The notes: generated by a model not told the origin, from the letters alone. Shown: positions 17,789 to 26,939, counted from the first letter of the stretch. The stretch is DNA of 64,000 nucleotides from Rhodovibrio salinarum DSM 9154 (GCF_000515255.1 NZ_KI911559.1:1463548-1527547); one strand, 5' to 3'. Numbers and translations: made by a program.

Positions 17789-18817
17789 CTAGCGGTTAGC
17801 GGCTGACTGCGAGATGCGGCGGGCTTGCCATGACCAGGAGCGTCCGAAGCTGTCTTGCCCCGTGCCCTCGATCCGGTCACGGGCCACCAGCTTGCCGGTG
17901 CGCGTGCTCCGGCTCCGTGTGCCGGAATCGAAGCTTAGACGGACCTTTCGGCCATCGCGTTGCCATGACCAGTTGCCAACTGGCGCCTCGACGCGACCGT
18001 CCGGTCCGAGGGTGATGATGATTGACTGGCTCGGGCCGCCGCTGAGGCGCCAGCGCGTTCCGGTCAAGTCGATTTCGGACAGCTGCGGCGTGGCCTGCTT
18101 ATCCGTATCGGCCTGCCGTTGGTCCGACTGTTGAGCCGGCGCGTTATTCCCAGGAGCAGCGACGTTGTCGTTATCTGCCTTGGCATCCGGAGTGGTGTCT
18201 GTGGGGGTGGACCGGGGCGATGTCTGGGGATCGGCTGTGGCCTGGCCGCTCTCAGGAGTCTGATTGGTTGGCGCCGGCGAGGTCGTGTTCGTTGCGGTGG
18301 GGGAGTCGTCAGGCGTGGCGTGTGCGATGGGCCGGTCGACGGTCGTCTCGACGGCATTGTCGGAGAGGCGCAGCTTGGTCGGGGCCGTATCGGCCTTACG
18401 GTCGTGTGTGCGCGCCCCATCTTGGTTGTCGGAGTTGTCAGCGGCCTGCGTGGCGTTGGGTCCGGTGTTTTTGTCGGACTGGGGCGCTGACTTGACCGCG
18501 GCCAGCAGGCTGGCGCTTGGCTCGCCGGTCGGTTTCAGATCGCGATCCCGCTGGAAGGCCCGGATGCCCGCGCGCGTCTTCGGGCCAAAGGTGCCGTCGA
18601 TCGGCCCGGCATCATAGCCAAGGACTGTCAGGCGGCGCTGGATAGTTTGGACCCTCGACGTCTCATAGCTCACGTTCTGTGGGGACGCTTCGGGGCTGGT
18701 AGTCTGGTCCTTCGATGGCGGGTCGGTTGGTGCCGCGCAGGCCGCGAGGACCAGCATTCCGGCCGCCGGGATGAGATGTCTTGCTTCCATCATAGTCAGA
18801 CGTGCGCTCTTAGCCAT
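17789..18817 (-). CDS. Lipoprotein with peptidoglycan-binding domain and W-rich C-terminal domain
   Basis: This 342-residue protein has a signal peptide with lipobox LAAC. A PG_binding_1 domain (IQRRLTVLGYDAGPIDGTFG, KTRAGIRAFQRD) follows, then a long Asp/Thr/Pro/Gln-rich linker, and a C-terminal small beta domain (GTRWRLSGG, GNWSWQRDGRKVRLSFDSGT, FGRSWSWQA). ATG 18817 begins just before the signal; the longer frame is ignored. It is the second of two tandem paralogues (10-base gap) and probably sits in the envelope bound to the cell wall. No catalytic domain is visible. A link to the polysaccharide export machine nearby is possible but unproven. Confidence 0.78.
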   Translation of the reverse strand: MAKSARLTMMEARHLIPAAGMLVLAACAAPTDPPSKDQTTSPEASPQNVSYETSRVQTIQRRLTVLGYDAGPIDGTFGPKTRAGIRAFQRDRDLKPTGEPSASLLAAVKSAPQSDKNTGPNATQAADNSDNQDGARTHDRKADTAPTKLRLSDNAVETTVDRPIAHATPDDSPTATNTTSPAPTNQTPESGQATADPQTSPRSTPTDTTPDAKADNDNVAAPGNNAPAQQSDQRQADTDKQATPQLSEIDLTGTRWRLSGGPSQSIIITLGPDGRVEAPVGNWSWQRDGRKVRLSFDSGTRSRSTRTGKLVARDRIEGTGQDSFGRSWSWQARRISQSAANR

Positions 18818-18827
18818 GAGGCGCCCC

Positions 18828-19553
18828 CTAGCTGTCGTTGTTGTCAGGCAGGCGATCCGCGGACCACTGCCAGCGTTCGCCAAACGTGTCCTGACCCCAG
18901 CCGGTCATGTGCCGCGGGCCGCGGAGCTTGCCGATCAGGCGTGAATTCAGACGGCTGCCGCTGTCGTAATGGATCACCACACGGCCATCCTGACGCTCCC
19001 AACGCCAACTTCCGGCGGGAGCCTGGATCGTGCCGCCGCGTCGAAATTCGAGAACGATGTTCTCACCTTGCGGGTGGTGTAGCCGCCAGCGTGTGCCGGG
19101 CAGTGCGATCTCGGTATCGCCGGTCTGTTGGTCATCGCCCTGAGCGGTCTCTGTCTGACGGTTTTGGCCGTCTTGTTGATCCGCTTCAGCTTCTTCCCGA
19201 GCGGTATCCTCCGCGCGCTTGCGCTGCAGGGCCTTGGCAAGGCGCTGGCGCACGTCCTGGTCGGGCATGCCGATAACCGGCATGTCGTGATCCCGTTCGA
19301 ACGCCATGATTGCCTTGCGGGTGGTCTGACCGTACTGACCATCCACCGGGCCCGCGTCGTAGCCAAGGGCGTCCAGGTGCTTCTGGATTTGCCTTACCTC
19401 GGCGCGCGTTGCGGCGACGTCGTCCGTGCCCGCTGCGGCGGGCGGTACAGGAGAAACCGCGCCCACGCCCCAGGTTACGAGACCCAGGGCAAGCACGGCC
19501 CCGAGCAAGGCATGGGCTCGCTTGGCTTTGGACTGTCCGGCTGGCCGTTTCAT
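18828..19553 (-). CDS. Exported peptidoglycan-binding-domain protein, paralogue of the downstream lipoprotein
   Basis: This 241-residue protein has a hydrophobic N-terminal signal (HALLGAVLALGLVTWGVGAV), then a PG_binding_1 domain (IQKHLDALGYDAGPVDGQYG, TTRKAIMAFERDHD), a Gln/Glu-rich linker and the same W-rich C-terminal domain as its neighbour (LPGTRWRLHHP, GSWRWERQDGRVVIHYDSGS, GQDTFGERWQWSA). It has no lipobox. ATG 19553 is chosen over TTG 19559. The shared C-terminal domain is not one recognised here. The pair is divergent from galU across a 480-base gap. Confidence 0.75.
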   Translation of the reverse strand: MKRPAGQSKAKRAHALLGAVLALGLVTWGVGAVSPVPPAAAGTDDVAATRAEVRQIQKHLDALGYDAGPVDGQYGQTTRKAIMAFERDHDMPVIGMPDQDVRQRLAKALQRKRAEDTAREEAEADQQDGQNRQTETAQGDDQQTGDTEIALPGTRWRLHHPQGENIVLEFRRGGTIQAPAGSWRWERQDGRVVIHYDSGSRLNSRLIGKLRGPRHMTGWGQDTFGERWQWSADRLPDNNDS

Positions 19554-19723
19554 ACCCAATCAATCGCCAGATGCCGCTTTCTATTCCGCGCGCGCCGGGC
19601 TTGGCGGCGCATAGCAGCTGCGTCTCTGATGGGTGGGAATAAATCGGCAAGATCGCGGGTCGATCTCGTTAGCGGACGCCCCGGAACCTTTGGATCCCCC
19701 CTCTAGATTCCTGAAGGACGCTC

Positions 19724-19872
19724 TGGGGCGCTCCGCCCAGGTCCGGCTTCTCCCCCCTGAGCCGGGCCGTGTTGCTCGGGACCGGCATGAAGCACCCTCG
19801 GCATGCCGGCCCCGATGGATGCCTTGTGGCGACCGCCCCGCAGTTCCGTCTCGCGAGAGCTGCGGGGCGTTT
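19724..19872 (+). ncRNA. Candidate structured RNA / leader upstream of galU
   Basis: Four hairpins follow one another in the 480-base gap before galU. They are GGGCG/CGCCC at 19726-19738, CCGGCT/AGCCGG at 19743-19765, CCGGCATG/CATGCCGG at 19782-19809, and a 10-bp perfect stem CGCCCCGCAG/CTGCGGGGCG at 19834-19869 followed by TTT. The last looks like an intrinsic terminator read on the plus strand, though no plus-strand protein gene precedes it. It could be a small RNA or an attenuating leader of the polysaccharide operon. No known RNA family was recognised; strand and boundaries are inferred. Confidence 0.3.
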
Positions 19873-20033
19873 CCGTTCCAGCCCGCGCGTTGGGCCTCAA
19901 ACGGACCGGCCGAGAGTTAACCTTCAATGACGGAACGGAATAACGCAGTCGCCGCCGCGTCCATGCGGTCGGATAGCAAGATCAAATCATTCGATTGACT
20001 AAAACGCAGCATCCTCGGAAAGGAGTTCCTGCG

Positions 20034-20921
20034 ATGAGTGAACGCGTTCGTACGGCCGTCATCCCGGCCGCCGGTCTTGGCACGCGGTGCCTGCCCGCCA
20101 GCAAGGCGGTGCCGAAGGAGATGATGACCGTGGTGGACAAGCCGGTCATCCAATACGCCGTCGAAGAGGCCTTCGAGGCCGGTATTGAGCGCGTGGTGCT
20201 GGTCACCGGTCGCGGCAAGACCGCGATGGAGGATCATTTCGACATCGACGAGTCGCTCGACCAGACCCTGAATGACAAAAGTAAAACGACGGAACTCAAC
20301 GCGGTCCGCAATACCGAGCTGGACAGCGGCCGTCTGATCGCCGTGCGGCAGAACGAGGCGAAGGGCTTGGGCCACGCCGTCTGGTGCGCCCGCCATGTGG
20401 TCGGGGACCAGCCGTTCGCGGTGATCCTGCCGGATGATCTGGTGCTCGCCGAGCGGGGCTGTTTGGGTCAGATGCTGGACGTCCACGATCAGGTCGGCGG
20501 CAATCTCGTCGCCGTGCAGGACGTCCCGCGTGAGATGACCAAGAAGTACGGCGTGCTCGACGTCATCAGTGAAGACGGGAAGCTGGCGCGTGCCAACGGC
20601 TTGGTGGAGAAGCCGGAGCCGGACGTGGCGCCGTCCACGCTTGCGGTGATCGGCCGCTACGTCCTGCAGCCCGAAGTGATGAAGGCGCTCGACGATCAGG
20701 GTCCCGGCGCGGGCGGCGAGATTCAGTTGACCGACGCACTGGCCCGCCTGCTGGGCACGCAGCCGTTCCATGGCTTCCGGTTTGACGGCACGCGCTACGA
20801 CTGTGGCGATAAAAGCGGCTTCGTCGAGGCAAACGTGGCGTTCGCCCTGCAGCGCGCTGATCTGGGGCTGGCCGAAAGGCTGCACGCGCTCACGAGCCCC
20901 AACGCCCGGCAGGCCGCCTAG
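20034..20921 (+). CDS. galU: UTP-glucose-1-phosphate uridylyltransferase
   Basis: This 295-residue enzyme makes UDP-glucose from UTP and glucose 1-phosphate in the cytoplasm. The nucleotide-binding start TAVIPAAGLGTRCLPAS, the lysine region VPKEMMTVVDKPVIQYAVEE, the metal/uridine motif VILPDDLVL and KKYGVLDV, GGEIQLTDAL and DCGDKSGFVEA blocks are all present. AAAGGAG before ATG 20034 fixes the start. It heads a plus-strand run with the polymerase, PilZ protein and Ugd. With algC upstream in the pathway and ugd downstream, it supplies the UDP-glucose that becomes UDP-glucuronate. Confidence 0.95.
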   Translation: MSERVRTAVIPAAGLGTRCLPASKAVPKEMMTVVDKPVIQYAVEEAFEAGIERVVLVTGRGKTAMEDHFDIDESLDQTLNDKSKTTELNAVRNTELDSGRLIAVRQNEAKGLGHAVWCARHVVGDQPFAVILPDDLVLAERGCLGQMLDVHDQVGGNLVAVQDVPREMTKKYGVLDVISEDGKLARANGLVEKPEPDVAPSTLAVIGRYVLQPEVMKALDDQGPGAGGEIQLTDALARLLGTQPFHGFRFDGTRYDCGDKSGFVEANVAFALQRADLGLAERLHALTSPNARQAA

Positions 20922-21019
20922 TCGAGCCGGCTGGTTCACCCCCGAAACCCGACATTCTTTCCTGTCGTCGCCGTGGCCAACAGTCGGCCGCGGCGACGCG
21001 AACGCACGCGTGGAGTACC

Positions 21020-22903
21020 ATGTCGCCTCGTGAGGTGATGGCCACCCTGGACGAACGCTTCGTGCCGACCGTCGCCGGCTTCTGGGCCAGGTTCGCGGCT
21101 ACGGGCCTGCTCGTCTACGTGGCCGCGATGCTGGTCTTGTTCCTGCCGACATCGGTTTTCCTGCCGGCTTCCGGTACGTTCATTCTATCGATCGGCATCA
21201 TCGGGATTTGGCGCTATTCCTGGTGGGCGGTCCAGGCCGTGCGCGCGCTGTATTATCGGCGCGTGCGCTTCCCGCAATACCGCGCCGACGCGGAATCGAT
21301 CGCCGACAACAAGGTCGATCACGTCTACGCGCTCGTCACCTCGTATCAGATCGAGCCGGAGGTGACCTGGCCGGTCTACACCTCGCTTTTGACCGAGATG
21401 AAGCGCTATGGCGTGCCGGCCACGGTGATCGCGGCGATCAGCCACGAGTCCGACCGCGATGTCCTGATGCGCGTGGTCGAGGACGTTGGGCTGCCGGATC
21501 ACATCGAACTGGTCACGATGTACCAGGACGGCACCGGCAAGCGCCCGGCGATGGCCGAAGCGCTGCGCGCGATCTCCCGGCGGATGCCGAGCGAGAACTC
21601 GGTGTGCATCTTCATGGACGGCGATTGCCGGCTGAACGGCGGCACACTCGAGAAGGCGCTACCGTTCTTCAAGTCGATGCCGGATGTGGGCGGCGTAACG
21701 GTCGACAACCGGGGCATCACCACGGGCGGTCCCTGGACCAAGGAGTGGTACGACGTCCGCTTCGCCCAGCGCCACCTGGTGATGAGTTCGCTGTCGCTGT
21801 CGCGCAAGCTGCTGGTGCTGACCGGCCGCTTCTCGGTCATCCGGGCGCGGTTGGCCACGGACAAGACGTTTATCGAGCAGCTTGAGCACGATTCTATCTA
21901 TCACTGGCGTTTCGGCCGCTTCCAGTTCTTGAGCGGCGACGACAAGTCGACCTGGTTCTGGCTGCTGAAGAACGGCTGGAACATGCTCTATGTGCCCGAC
22001 GCCCGCGTTGATGGCTTCGAGGAGCTTCCCGGCAAATGGCTGCCGACCTCGGCGGCGTCGCTGATGAAGCGCTGGTTCGGCAACATGATGCGCACCAACG
22101 GCCGCGCCATCGCGCTTGGCCCCGGCCGGGTCGGCGGGTTCGCCTGGTGGGCGCTGATCGACCAGCGGATCACGATGTGGACCGCCCTTGTCGGACCGCT
22201 CGTCGCGGTCGTGCTGTCGATCATGTACGACGTGCGCATCCTGGCGGCCTATATCCTCTGGGTCTTGGGCACGCGGCTGATCCTGACTGCCGTTCTGGGG
22301 GCGCAGCGCGGCCGCTTCTCTCCGCATTGGCCGTTTCTGCTGCTGTTCAACCAGATCCTGGGCGCGATCATGAAGAACTATGTCGCGTTCCGGATGAACC
22401 GGCAGAAGTGGACGCGCCAGGAAATCTCCGCCGGCGAGCCGGAAAACACCACAAAGCGCAAGCTGCAGCGTGCGGGCTCCAACCTGGTGCACGCCACCGC
22501 TGTGCTGGCCTTTCTGGTGGGCATCTTCTTCTACACCGGCTTCTTCACCGTGCCCGAGCGCACGACCGTGCGCGAAGCGACGGCCTCTCCCCTGGCCGCG
22601 ACCAACGACACGATGTGGGTGCGCAACATCCTCGACGATCTGCCGAGCGGGCGCACGCTCGATCTGCCGGAGGGCCGCTATGCGCTGAACGGTGGCCTGA
22701 CGTCCCAACGGCCCGACCGGGCGATCCGCGGTGCCGGCGTGAAGCAGACGACCCTCACCCTATTACCGGATGGCGATGCCTCCACCGCCACCGATTGGAA
22801 GCGCGTGCGCTGCACGGGGGAGCAGCCGTCCCAGGCCTGCCGAACGGGTGGGCCGGTTCCGGTCCGCCTGCGCCACCTGACGCTGCGCGTACCGCGTGAC
22901 TGA
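21020..22903 (+). CDS. alg8: Alg8-like membrane glycosyltransferase with C-terminal extension
   Basis: This 627-residue inner-membrane family 2 glycosyltransferase resembles Alg8, the alginate polymerase. Two N-terminal membrane segments precede the catalytic domain. It has a DxD-type motif FMDGDCRLNGG (Asp200, Asp202), a conserved GDDKSTWFWLL (306-316) and KRWFGNMMRTN (350-360) in place of QxxRW, then several more membrane segments to about 508. Residues 515-627 go beyond the usual Alg8 length and look like the cap of a beta-helix (SGRTLDLPEGRYALNGG, AIRGAGVKQTTL), predicted periplasmic. It lies 98 bases after galU and 71 before the Alg44-like gene. Because the precursor genes make UDP-glucuronate, the donor sugar may not be GDP-mannuronate. 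Confidence 0.88.
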   Translation: MSPREVMATLDERFVPTVAGFWARFAATGLLVYVAAMLVLFLPTSVFLPASGTFILSIGIIGIWRYSWWAVQAVRALYYRRVRFPQYRADAESIADNKVDHVYALVTSYQIEPEVTWPVYTSLLTEMKRYGVPATVIAAISHESDRDVLMRVVEDVGLPDHIELVTMYQDGTGKRPAMAEALRAISRRMPSENSVCIFMDGDCRLNGGTLEKALPFFKSMPDVGGVTVDNRGITTGGPWTKEWYDVRFAQRHLVMSSLSLSRKLLVLTGRFSVIRARLATDKTFIEQLEHDSIYHWRFGRFQFLSGDDKSTWFWLLKNGWNMLYVPDARVDGFEELPGKWLPTSAASLMKRWFGNMMRTNGRAIALGPGRVGGFAWWALIDQRITMWTALVGPLVAVVLSIMYDVRILAAYILWVLGTRLILTAVLGAQRGRFSPHWPFLLLFNQILGAIMKNYVAFRMNRQKWTRQEISAGEPENTTKRKLQRAGSNLVHATAVLAFLVGIFFYTGFFTVPERTTVREATASPLAATNDTMWVRNILDDLPSGRTLDLPEGRYALNGGLTSQRPDRAIRGAGVKQTTLTLLPDGDASTATDWKRVRCTGEQPSQACRTGGPVPVRLRHLTLRVPRD

Positions 22904-22974
22904 CGCCCCGCCGCGCATTTCAAAGAATTTTCACTGCCACAGCCCGTACGCCGAGGACTGAGCGAGGACGCGAT

Positions 22975-24480
22975 ATGACCGACAACGATAAGCATTCCAA
23001 CGGCAAGGAGCGCGCCGAGCCGATGCTGGCGACCGACCGCCTCCGCACCGAGCGCCGCGATCAACGTAAGCATGTGCGCGTCGAACTGCCCTTCGAAGCG
23101 CAGATCGATGGCAAAACCTATGTCGGTCGCGACGTTTCCTTAAACGGCTTCGGCATCGACAAGGCACTGTCGTTCCATGAGGGCGACAACGTCCATGCCG
23201 AACTGATCTTCAAGTTCAAGGGCTTCACCGTGAACCTGCCGGTCACCGCCAAGGCGAGCGGCACCGGCACCACGGGGCGCACCGGGTTCGAGATCACGTC
23301 GATCGAGGACGATGAGCTGGAGGTGTTGCGCAAGCTGATTACCGCGCACCTGTCCGGCACGCTGGTCTCGATCGATGGGCTGTTGGTTTCGACCGACGGT
23401 CAGGTGGCTCGCAAGGCGAAGAAAACCGGCCATGCGCATTCGGCGAAGAACCGCAAACGCGGGTCCGGTCTGGGCACGCTCGTGCGTTGGGGCGCCGTCG
23501 CATCGGTCGCCGTCGCCCTGCTGCTGCTGGCTGGCACCTCGTTTTACGAGCGTCTGTTCGTCGTCGACTCGCCGTTTGCCGCTACGACCGCGCCGCGCGT
23601 GGACATGCGTGCCTCAGGCAGTGGCCGGTTCAAGGACATGGGCATCGTGCCCGGCGATCGGGTGAAGGCGGACGAGAAGATCGGCCGGATCATCAACGAT
23701 GAGCTGGTCTCCGAACTCGCCATCGCGCAGGCGACCTTCCAATACCAGAAGCAGCTGATCTCCAAGCTTCGGGAAGCCCGGGAGCAGGGCGGCGATGCCG
23801 CGGCGGAGGCGATCGCGGCCTCGCTGTCCAACTCCAACCGCTCTGGCTCGTCCGGCAAGCGCGACGTTGCCACGCTGCTGACGATCGAGAAGCGGATCGA
23901 ACAGCTGGTCTCGAAGAAGAACCTGCAGCGGGCCCGGATCGCCGCGCTGAACCAGCAGGACAAGGGCAATACGATTTATTCGCCGTGCGATTGCATCGTA
24001 CACTGGGCCCGCGGTGGCGCTGGCGGTACCTGGGTGCACAACGGCGACAAGCTCTACGAGCTGATCCCCGCCTCGCCGGACAAGGTAATGGTCGAGGCGC
24101 AGATTCCGATGAGCGAAGTGCGCGAGATCAAGCGGTTCCAGAAGGCCAATATCGAGCTGCCCAATCGGGAGCAGACGATCACCGGCCGGGTCGTCGAGGT
24201 GAAGCTGGAGGGTGAGCACCGTCCGCGCGCCGGCTTCCCCAAGTGGGTCCGGCAGGACCTGAGTAAGGCGACGGTCCTGATCGCGCCCGAGAAGAAGATT
24301 GCCCAAGTCGGCGTCGGCACGCCGGTCGACGTCAGCTTCTCCGGCACGCCGCAGTCGCTGCGCACCATCCACAACACGGTGACGGAAGTGGCCAGCAGTC
24401 TGGTCGATCAGGTGCTGACCGATGACAGCGCCCAGGCGGCCCGCGGCGATCTGCCGGAGAAGCCGCAACCTCAGAACTAA
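22975..24480 (+). CDS. alg44: Alg44-like PilZ and membrane-fusion protein
   Basis: This 501-residue inner-membrane protein couples cyclic-di-GMP to polymer synthesis. An N-terminal PilZ domain shows RKHVR (Arg31, Arg35) and DVSLNG (Asp53 to Gly58), the RxxxR and D/NxSxxG ligand motifs. One membrane segment (about 173-190) is followed by a periplasmic HlyD-like part with a coiled coil (about 245-330) and the blocks IYSPCDCIVHWARGG and VEAQIPMSEVREIKRF. This order matches Alg44, the co-polymerase bound to Alg8. Both PilZ motifs are intact, so post-translational activation by cyclic-di-GMP is expected. Confidence 0.92.
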   Translation: MTDNDKHSNGKERAEPMLATDRLRTERRDQRKHVRVELPFEAQIDGKTYVGRDVSLNGFGIDKALSFHEGDNVHAELIFKFKGFTVNLPVTAKASGTGTTGRTGFEITSIEDDELEVLRKLITAHLSGTLVSIDGLLVSTDGQVARKAKKTGHAHSAKNRKRGSGLGTLVRWGAVASVAVALLLLAGTSFYERLFVVDSPFAATTAPRVDMRASGSGRFKDMGIVPGDRVKADEKIGRIINDELVSELAIAQATFQYQKQLISKLREAREQGGDAAAEAIAASLSNSNRSGSSGKRDVATLLTIEKRIEQLVSKKNLQRARIAALNQQDKGNTIYSPCDCIVHWARGGAGGTWVHNGDKLYELIPASPDKVMVEAQIPMSEVREIKRFQKANIELPNREQTITGRVVEVKLEGEHRPRAGFPKWVRQDLSKATVLIAPEKKIAQVGVGTPVDVSFSGTPQSLRTIHNTVTEVASSLVDQVLTDDSAQAARGDLPEKPQPQN

Positions 24481-24606
24481 CGTGCCCGCACGCTCAGCCG
24501 CCGCGCCCGGTTCCGGCGTTGGTCGCCGGTCGGGCGCGGTACGGGATGGAATAGTGAACCGGTGTGCGGGTCTCCCCAACACCCCGATGAATAACAGGGA
24601 AGAGCT

Positions 24607-25980
24607 ATGAAGATCGCGATGATTGGCACCGGCTATGTCGGTCTGGTGTCCGGCGTCTGCTTTGCGGAGCTTGGTTTCGAGACGGTCTGCATCGACAAGC
24701 AGGCGGACAAGATCGACGGGCTGGAGCGCGGCGTCATGCCGATCTACGAGCACGGCCTGGAAGAGATGGTCGCGCGGAACTTCGCCGCGGGCCGGATCAG
24801 CTTTTCCACCGACCTGGCGGGCAGCGTCGCCGACGCGGACGCCGTGTTCATCGCCGTCGGCACCCCAAGCGACGTCGATGGCCGGCCGGATCTGTCGGCG
24901 GTTTACGCAGCCGCGCGCGAGATCGCTAACGCGGTGACCGGCTACACGGTGGTGGTCAACAAGTCGACCGTTCCGGTCGGCACCGGTGCCGAGGTCGCCC
25001 GGGTGATCCACGAAACCAATCCGGACGCGGATGTGGATGTCGCTTCCAATCCCGAGTTCCTGCGCGAAGGCCAGGCGATCGGCGATTTCATGAACCCGGA
25101 CCGGGTGCTGCTGGGTGTCCCGAGCCCGCGGGCGGGGCAGGTCCTGCAGACGATCTACCAGCCGCTCAAGGATCAGGGGGCGCCGGTGATCGAGACGGTG
25201 CGCGAAAGCGCTGAGATCGCGAAGTATGCGGCGAACAGCTTCCTCGCCACCAAGATCACTTTCATCAATCAGGTCGCCGACCTGTGCGAGCGCGCCGGTG
25301 CTGACGTCGATGACGTGGCGCAGGCGATCGGCCTAGACCCGCGGATCGGCAGCAGCTTCCTGAAGGCCGGTCCCGGCTATGGCGGCTCCTGCTTCCCGAA
25401 GGACACGCGTGGCTTCGCGAGCGTCGCGCGCGATTACGGCAGCGACCAGGAGGTCGTGGATGCCGTGATCGAGGCCAACGAGAACCGCAAGTACCGCATG
25501 GCCGAACGGATCGTCGACGCCGGCGGCGGCGATCTGCGCGGCAAGACGGTCGCGGTGCTTGGCCTGACCTTCAAGCCCGACACCGATGACATGCGCGCCT
25601 CGCCCAGCCTGGTCATCGTGCCGGAACTGCAGCGCCACGGCGCCAAGGTGCGCGCCTACTGTCCGGGTGGCATGGGCAACGCCAGCGAGATGCTGGAGGG
25701 CGTCGATTTCTGCGATGGCAAGGAAGACGCCGCTCACAATGCCGATGTCGTGGTCGTCCTGACCGATTGGGCTGAGTTCAAGCAGATGGACCTCGTACAG
25801 ATCGGCCAGCGGGCGCGCGGCAATACACTGATCGACTTGCGCAACCTGTTCGATCCGCAGCAGGTCCTGGATGCCGGCTTCACCTATTTCAGCGTGGGAC
25901 GTCCGGCCAGCCAGGCGATGCAGGGATCGGATCTTGGAGCGATCGAAGACATGCCGCGGTTCGCGGCGGCAGGCGAGTGA
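24607..25980 (+). CDS. ugd: UDP-glucose 6-dehydrogenase
   Basis: This 457-residue enzyme oxidises UDP-glucose twice to UDP-glucuronate using NAD+. The Rossmann motif MKIAMIGTGYVGLVSG opens the protein; the catalytic Cys262 lies in GYGGSCFPKDT, with Lys206 and Asn210 in EIAKYAANSF. The block NPEFLREGQAIGDFMNPDRV and the GIG-type helix (IGLDPRIGSSFLKAGPGYGG) are those of Ugd/RkpK, not of AlgD (GDP-mannose dehydrogenase), which has an FAFGGSCLPKD form. This is the key observation for the proposed glucuronate polymer. It is 8 bases ahead of the PL14/PL20-like gene, so they are co-transcribed. Confidence 0.92.
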   Translation: MKIAMIGTGYVGLVSGVCFAELGFETVCIDKQADKIDGLERGVMPIYEHGLEEMVARNFAAGRISFSTDLAGSVADADAVFIAVGTPSDVDGRPDLSAVYAAAREIANAVTGYTVVVNKSTVPVGTGAEVARVIHETNPDADVDVASNPEFLREGQAIGDFMNPDRVLLGVPSPRAGQVLQTIYQPLKDQGAPVIETVRESAEIAKYAANSFLATKITFINQVADLCERAGADVDDVAQAIGLDPRIGSSFLKAGPGYGGSCFPKDTRGFASVARDYGSDQEVVDAVIEANENRKYRMAERIVDAGGGDLRGKTVAVLGLTFKPDTDDMRASPSLVIVPELQRHGAKVRAYCPGGMGNASEMLEGVDFCDGKEDAAHNADVVVVLTDWAEFKQMDLVQIGQRARGNTLIDLRNLFDPQQVLDAGFTYFSVGRPASQAMQGSDLGAIEDMPRFAAAGE

Positions 25981-25988
25981 GGCAAACC

Positions 25989-26939
25989 ATGACCGATCAT
26001 TCCCGCTTCTTCCATAAAGCCGGCTGCTTTGCGGTCCCGGCCGCGGCGCTGGCGTTCGCCATTGCCGCGGTGGTGGGCGCCCCGCAGGGGCAGGCGGCCG
26101 ACGGGCAGCAGGATCGGATCAAGGGATTCCCGAACGCGGCCAATTCCGATTATGTCCCGCGCAAGCGGGTCGCCGGCTGTGCCCAACGTTACGGTGATGC
26201 GGCCAGGCTCGGGATCGATCCGGGCGATACCGGCCAGCCGCTCGACAAGGCAATCGAACAGGCCAAGCTGGGCCGTGTTTGGGGGGTCGAGAAAAACGCC
26301 TCGATCACTTCCTCGCCCGATGGCGCCGCCATGGAGGTTGTTTACCCGAAGGGCTCCTATAGCCCGGGGGCCGACGATGCGCCGCGTGGTGGTGCCGGCT
26401 TCGTGGCCGAATTCGGCGCCGGCGATGGGCTGGAGCGCGCCTGCCTGACCTATAATGTACGCTTCCAGGACGACTTCTACTTCAAGAAGGGCGGCAAGCT
26501 TCCGGGCCTTTACGGCGGCAACGCGCCGACCGGCGGTGATGAGGTGACCGGCACGAACGGCTTCTCCGCGCGGCTTATGTGGCGGTCGCTCGGTGCTGGG
26601 GAGGCCTACGCCTACGTCGTCAACAAGCCGGATGACTATGGCCTGTCGATTGGCCGCGGGGCCTGGCAGTTCCAGCCGGGAGCATGGCAGGCGATCCAGA
26701 TGGAGGTCGTCCTCAATGATCCAGGCAGGGCCAATGGCCGGTTGCGTGTTTGGGTCGACGGTCGGCAGGTGATCGACAAGGGGCAGCTGGTCTATCGCAC
26801 CGATCGGGGCGTGAAGATCGACGGCCTGATCTTCCAGACCTTCTTCGGTGGTGGCGACAAGTCGTGGGCCAGCCCGAAGGATCAGAGCGCCGCGTTCTCA
26901 GACTTCAAGATCTACCAGCCGCAGCGGGGCGAGGGATGA
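25989..26939 (+). CDS. Exported jelly-roll polysaccharide lyase-like protein (PL14/PL20 type)
   Basis: This 316-residue protein has a signal peptide (AVPAAALAFAIAAVVGAPQG, cleaved near GQAA) and a beta-jelly-roll body. Blocks such as FYFKKGGKLPGLYGG, FSARLMWRS, NGRLRVWVDGRQV and IFQTFFGGGDKSWASPKD resemble PL14 and PL20 lyases. Characterised members of these families include alginate lyases and glucuronan lyases. ATG 25989 with GAGG upstream is used. It overlaps the next lyase gene by 4 bases (ATGA), implying translational coupling. It probably trims or clears polymer in the periplasm; substrate is inferred from the adjacent ugd. Confidence 0.72.
   Translation: MTDHSRFFHKAGCFAVPAAALAFAIAAVVGAPQGQAADGQQDRIKGFPNAANSDYVPRKRVAGCAQRYGDAARLGIDPGDTGQPLDKAIEQAKLGRVWGVEKNASITSSPDGAAMEVVYPKGSYSPGADDAPRGGAGFVAEFGAGDGLERACLTYNVRFQDDFYFKKGGKLPGLYGGNAPTGGDEVTGTNGFSARLMWRSLGAGEAYAYVVNKPDDYGLSIGRGAWQFQPGAWQAIQMEVVLNDPGRANGRLRVWVDGRQVIDKGQLVYRTDRGVKIDGLIFQTFFGGGDKSWASPKDQSAAFSDFKIYQPQRGEG

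Noticed and set aside
19724-19872. Signal recognition particle RNA
   Set aside because: A CCAGGTCCGG stretch resembles part of it, but the following conserved GAAGGAAGCAGC segment is missing.
24607-25980. Reading the dehydrogenase as AlgD (GDP-mannose dehydrogenase)
   Set aside because: The Cys loop and the NPEFLREG region are of the Ugd type, and no GDP-mannose genes are nearby.
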